Assembly (NCBI RefSeq): GCF_005886875.1 | Contig: NZ_PNBY01000034.1 | Span: 62,001-126,000, forward strand | From: Pseudoalteromonas aurantia | GTDB lineage: Bacteria; Pseudomonadota; Gammaproteobacteria; Enterobacterales; Alteromonadaceae | Direction of reading: 5' to 3' | Length of the DNA stretch: 64,000 nucleotides | Shown here: positions 63,941 through 64,000 of the stretch, piece by piece | Layout of the letters: each line of letters begins with the position of its first letter | How positions within the stretch are numbered: position 1 is the first letter of the stretch | Notes under the pieces: model-generated | What the model was told of the DNA's origin: nothing | Database searches by the model: none | Seen by the model: only the letters and a program-made list of their open reading frames with translations | Made by a program: the position numbers and the translations under genes

Positions 63941-64000
63941 CCAGGCTGGTTAATCTATCACCATATGACCTGATTTTACAAGAAAAGTGTTTGACATATT

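Noticed and set aside
1..64000. CRISPR arrays, IS elements, prophage, rRNA or tRNA genes
   Set aside because: None seen: no regularly spaced repeats, no transposase or phage proteins, no cloverleaf or rRNA-like sequence noticed on reading.

Overview
The window is a chromosomal segment of a marine gammaproteobacterium, most likely Pseudoalteromonas or a close relative in the Alteromonadales. This is inferred from moderate to low GC, a complete Na+-pumping NADH dehydrogenase operon (nqrABCDEF with apbE and nqrM), FabV instead of FabI, ErpA, BolA, a DUF3545 protein, and several gene orders shared with other gammaproteobacteria (ampG-yajG-bolA; mrcB-hemL-clcA-erpA; srmB/trmN6; fldB-xerD-dsbC-recJ-prfB-lysS). 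I saw no rRNA, tRNA, IS element, prophage or CRISPR array. The segment is almost all core genome. The unusual content lies in decaying genes, small proteins and structured intergenic DNA.

Layout. 0.1-9.7 kb: mixed housekeeping and unknown genes (rsuA, a CHMI-like tautomerase, creA, an amino-acid exporter, a serine hydrolase, an HDAC-like deacetylase, a DUF2797 protein, an S10 peptidase) plus a wrecked EAL-domain gene at 6.7-7.2 kb. 9.9-15.4 kb: a REC-REC-GGDEF signalling protein, then glnK-amtB with a predicted sigma-54 promoter and an NtrC-type site, then mrcB. 15.4-22.6 kb: a chemoreceptor, hemL, pyrB, hemJ and clcA on the minus strand, then erpA. 22.6-29.4 kb: a 57-residue membrane protein, a small XRE regulator, and the ampG / cyclophilin / yajG / rlmG // alkB-like / bolA / fabV block. 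29.7-37 kb: the nqr operon with its maturation genes apbE (flavin transfer to NqrB and NqrC) and nqrM.

37-43.4 kb: a cobalamin locus. A B12 riboswitch precedes btuD-btuC, remnants of cobT and cobU, then cobQ, cobO and btuF. cobC, just upstream, carries two frameshifts and a stop; cobT has a frameshift and a large internal deletion; cobU keeps only its C-terminus. The uptake and adenosylation genes and cobQ look intact, so nucleotide-loop assembly genes appear to be decaying here while import is kept.

43.4-50.7 kb: ung, a pair of paralogous proteins of unknown function (one secreted and membrane-anchored, one a free-standing domain), DUF3545, talB, yaaA, a small lipoprotein with a symmetric six-cysteine pattern, an MFS transporter, and a broken gene of unknown function. 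50.9-53.9 kb: a three-gene flavoenzyme/[2Fe-2S] operon that most resembles hydrogen cyanide synthase HcnABC, with an FNR/ANR-like site upstream. 53.9-63.6 kb: srmB, trmN6, a conserved protein with an HExxH motif, fldB, xerD, dsbC, recJ, prfB (with its programmed +1 frameshift) and lysS. The window ends with a small reading frame interrupted by an amber codon at position 3.

I did not find a clearly new multi-gene system. The best leads are the HcnABC-like operon, the interleaved inverted repeats ahead of the HDAC-like gene, the nested-stem leader of nqrA, the paralogous protein pair, the six-cysteine lipoprotein and the partly decayed cobalamin locus.
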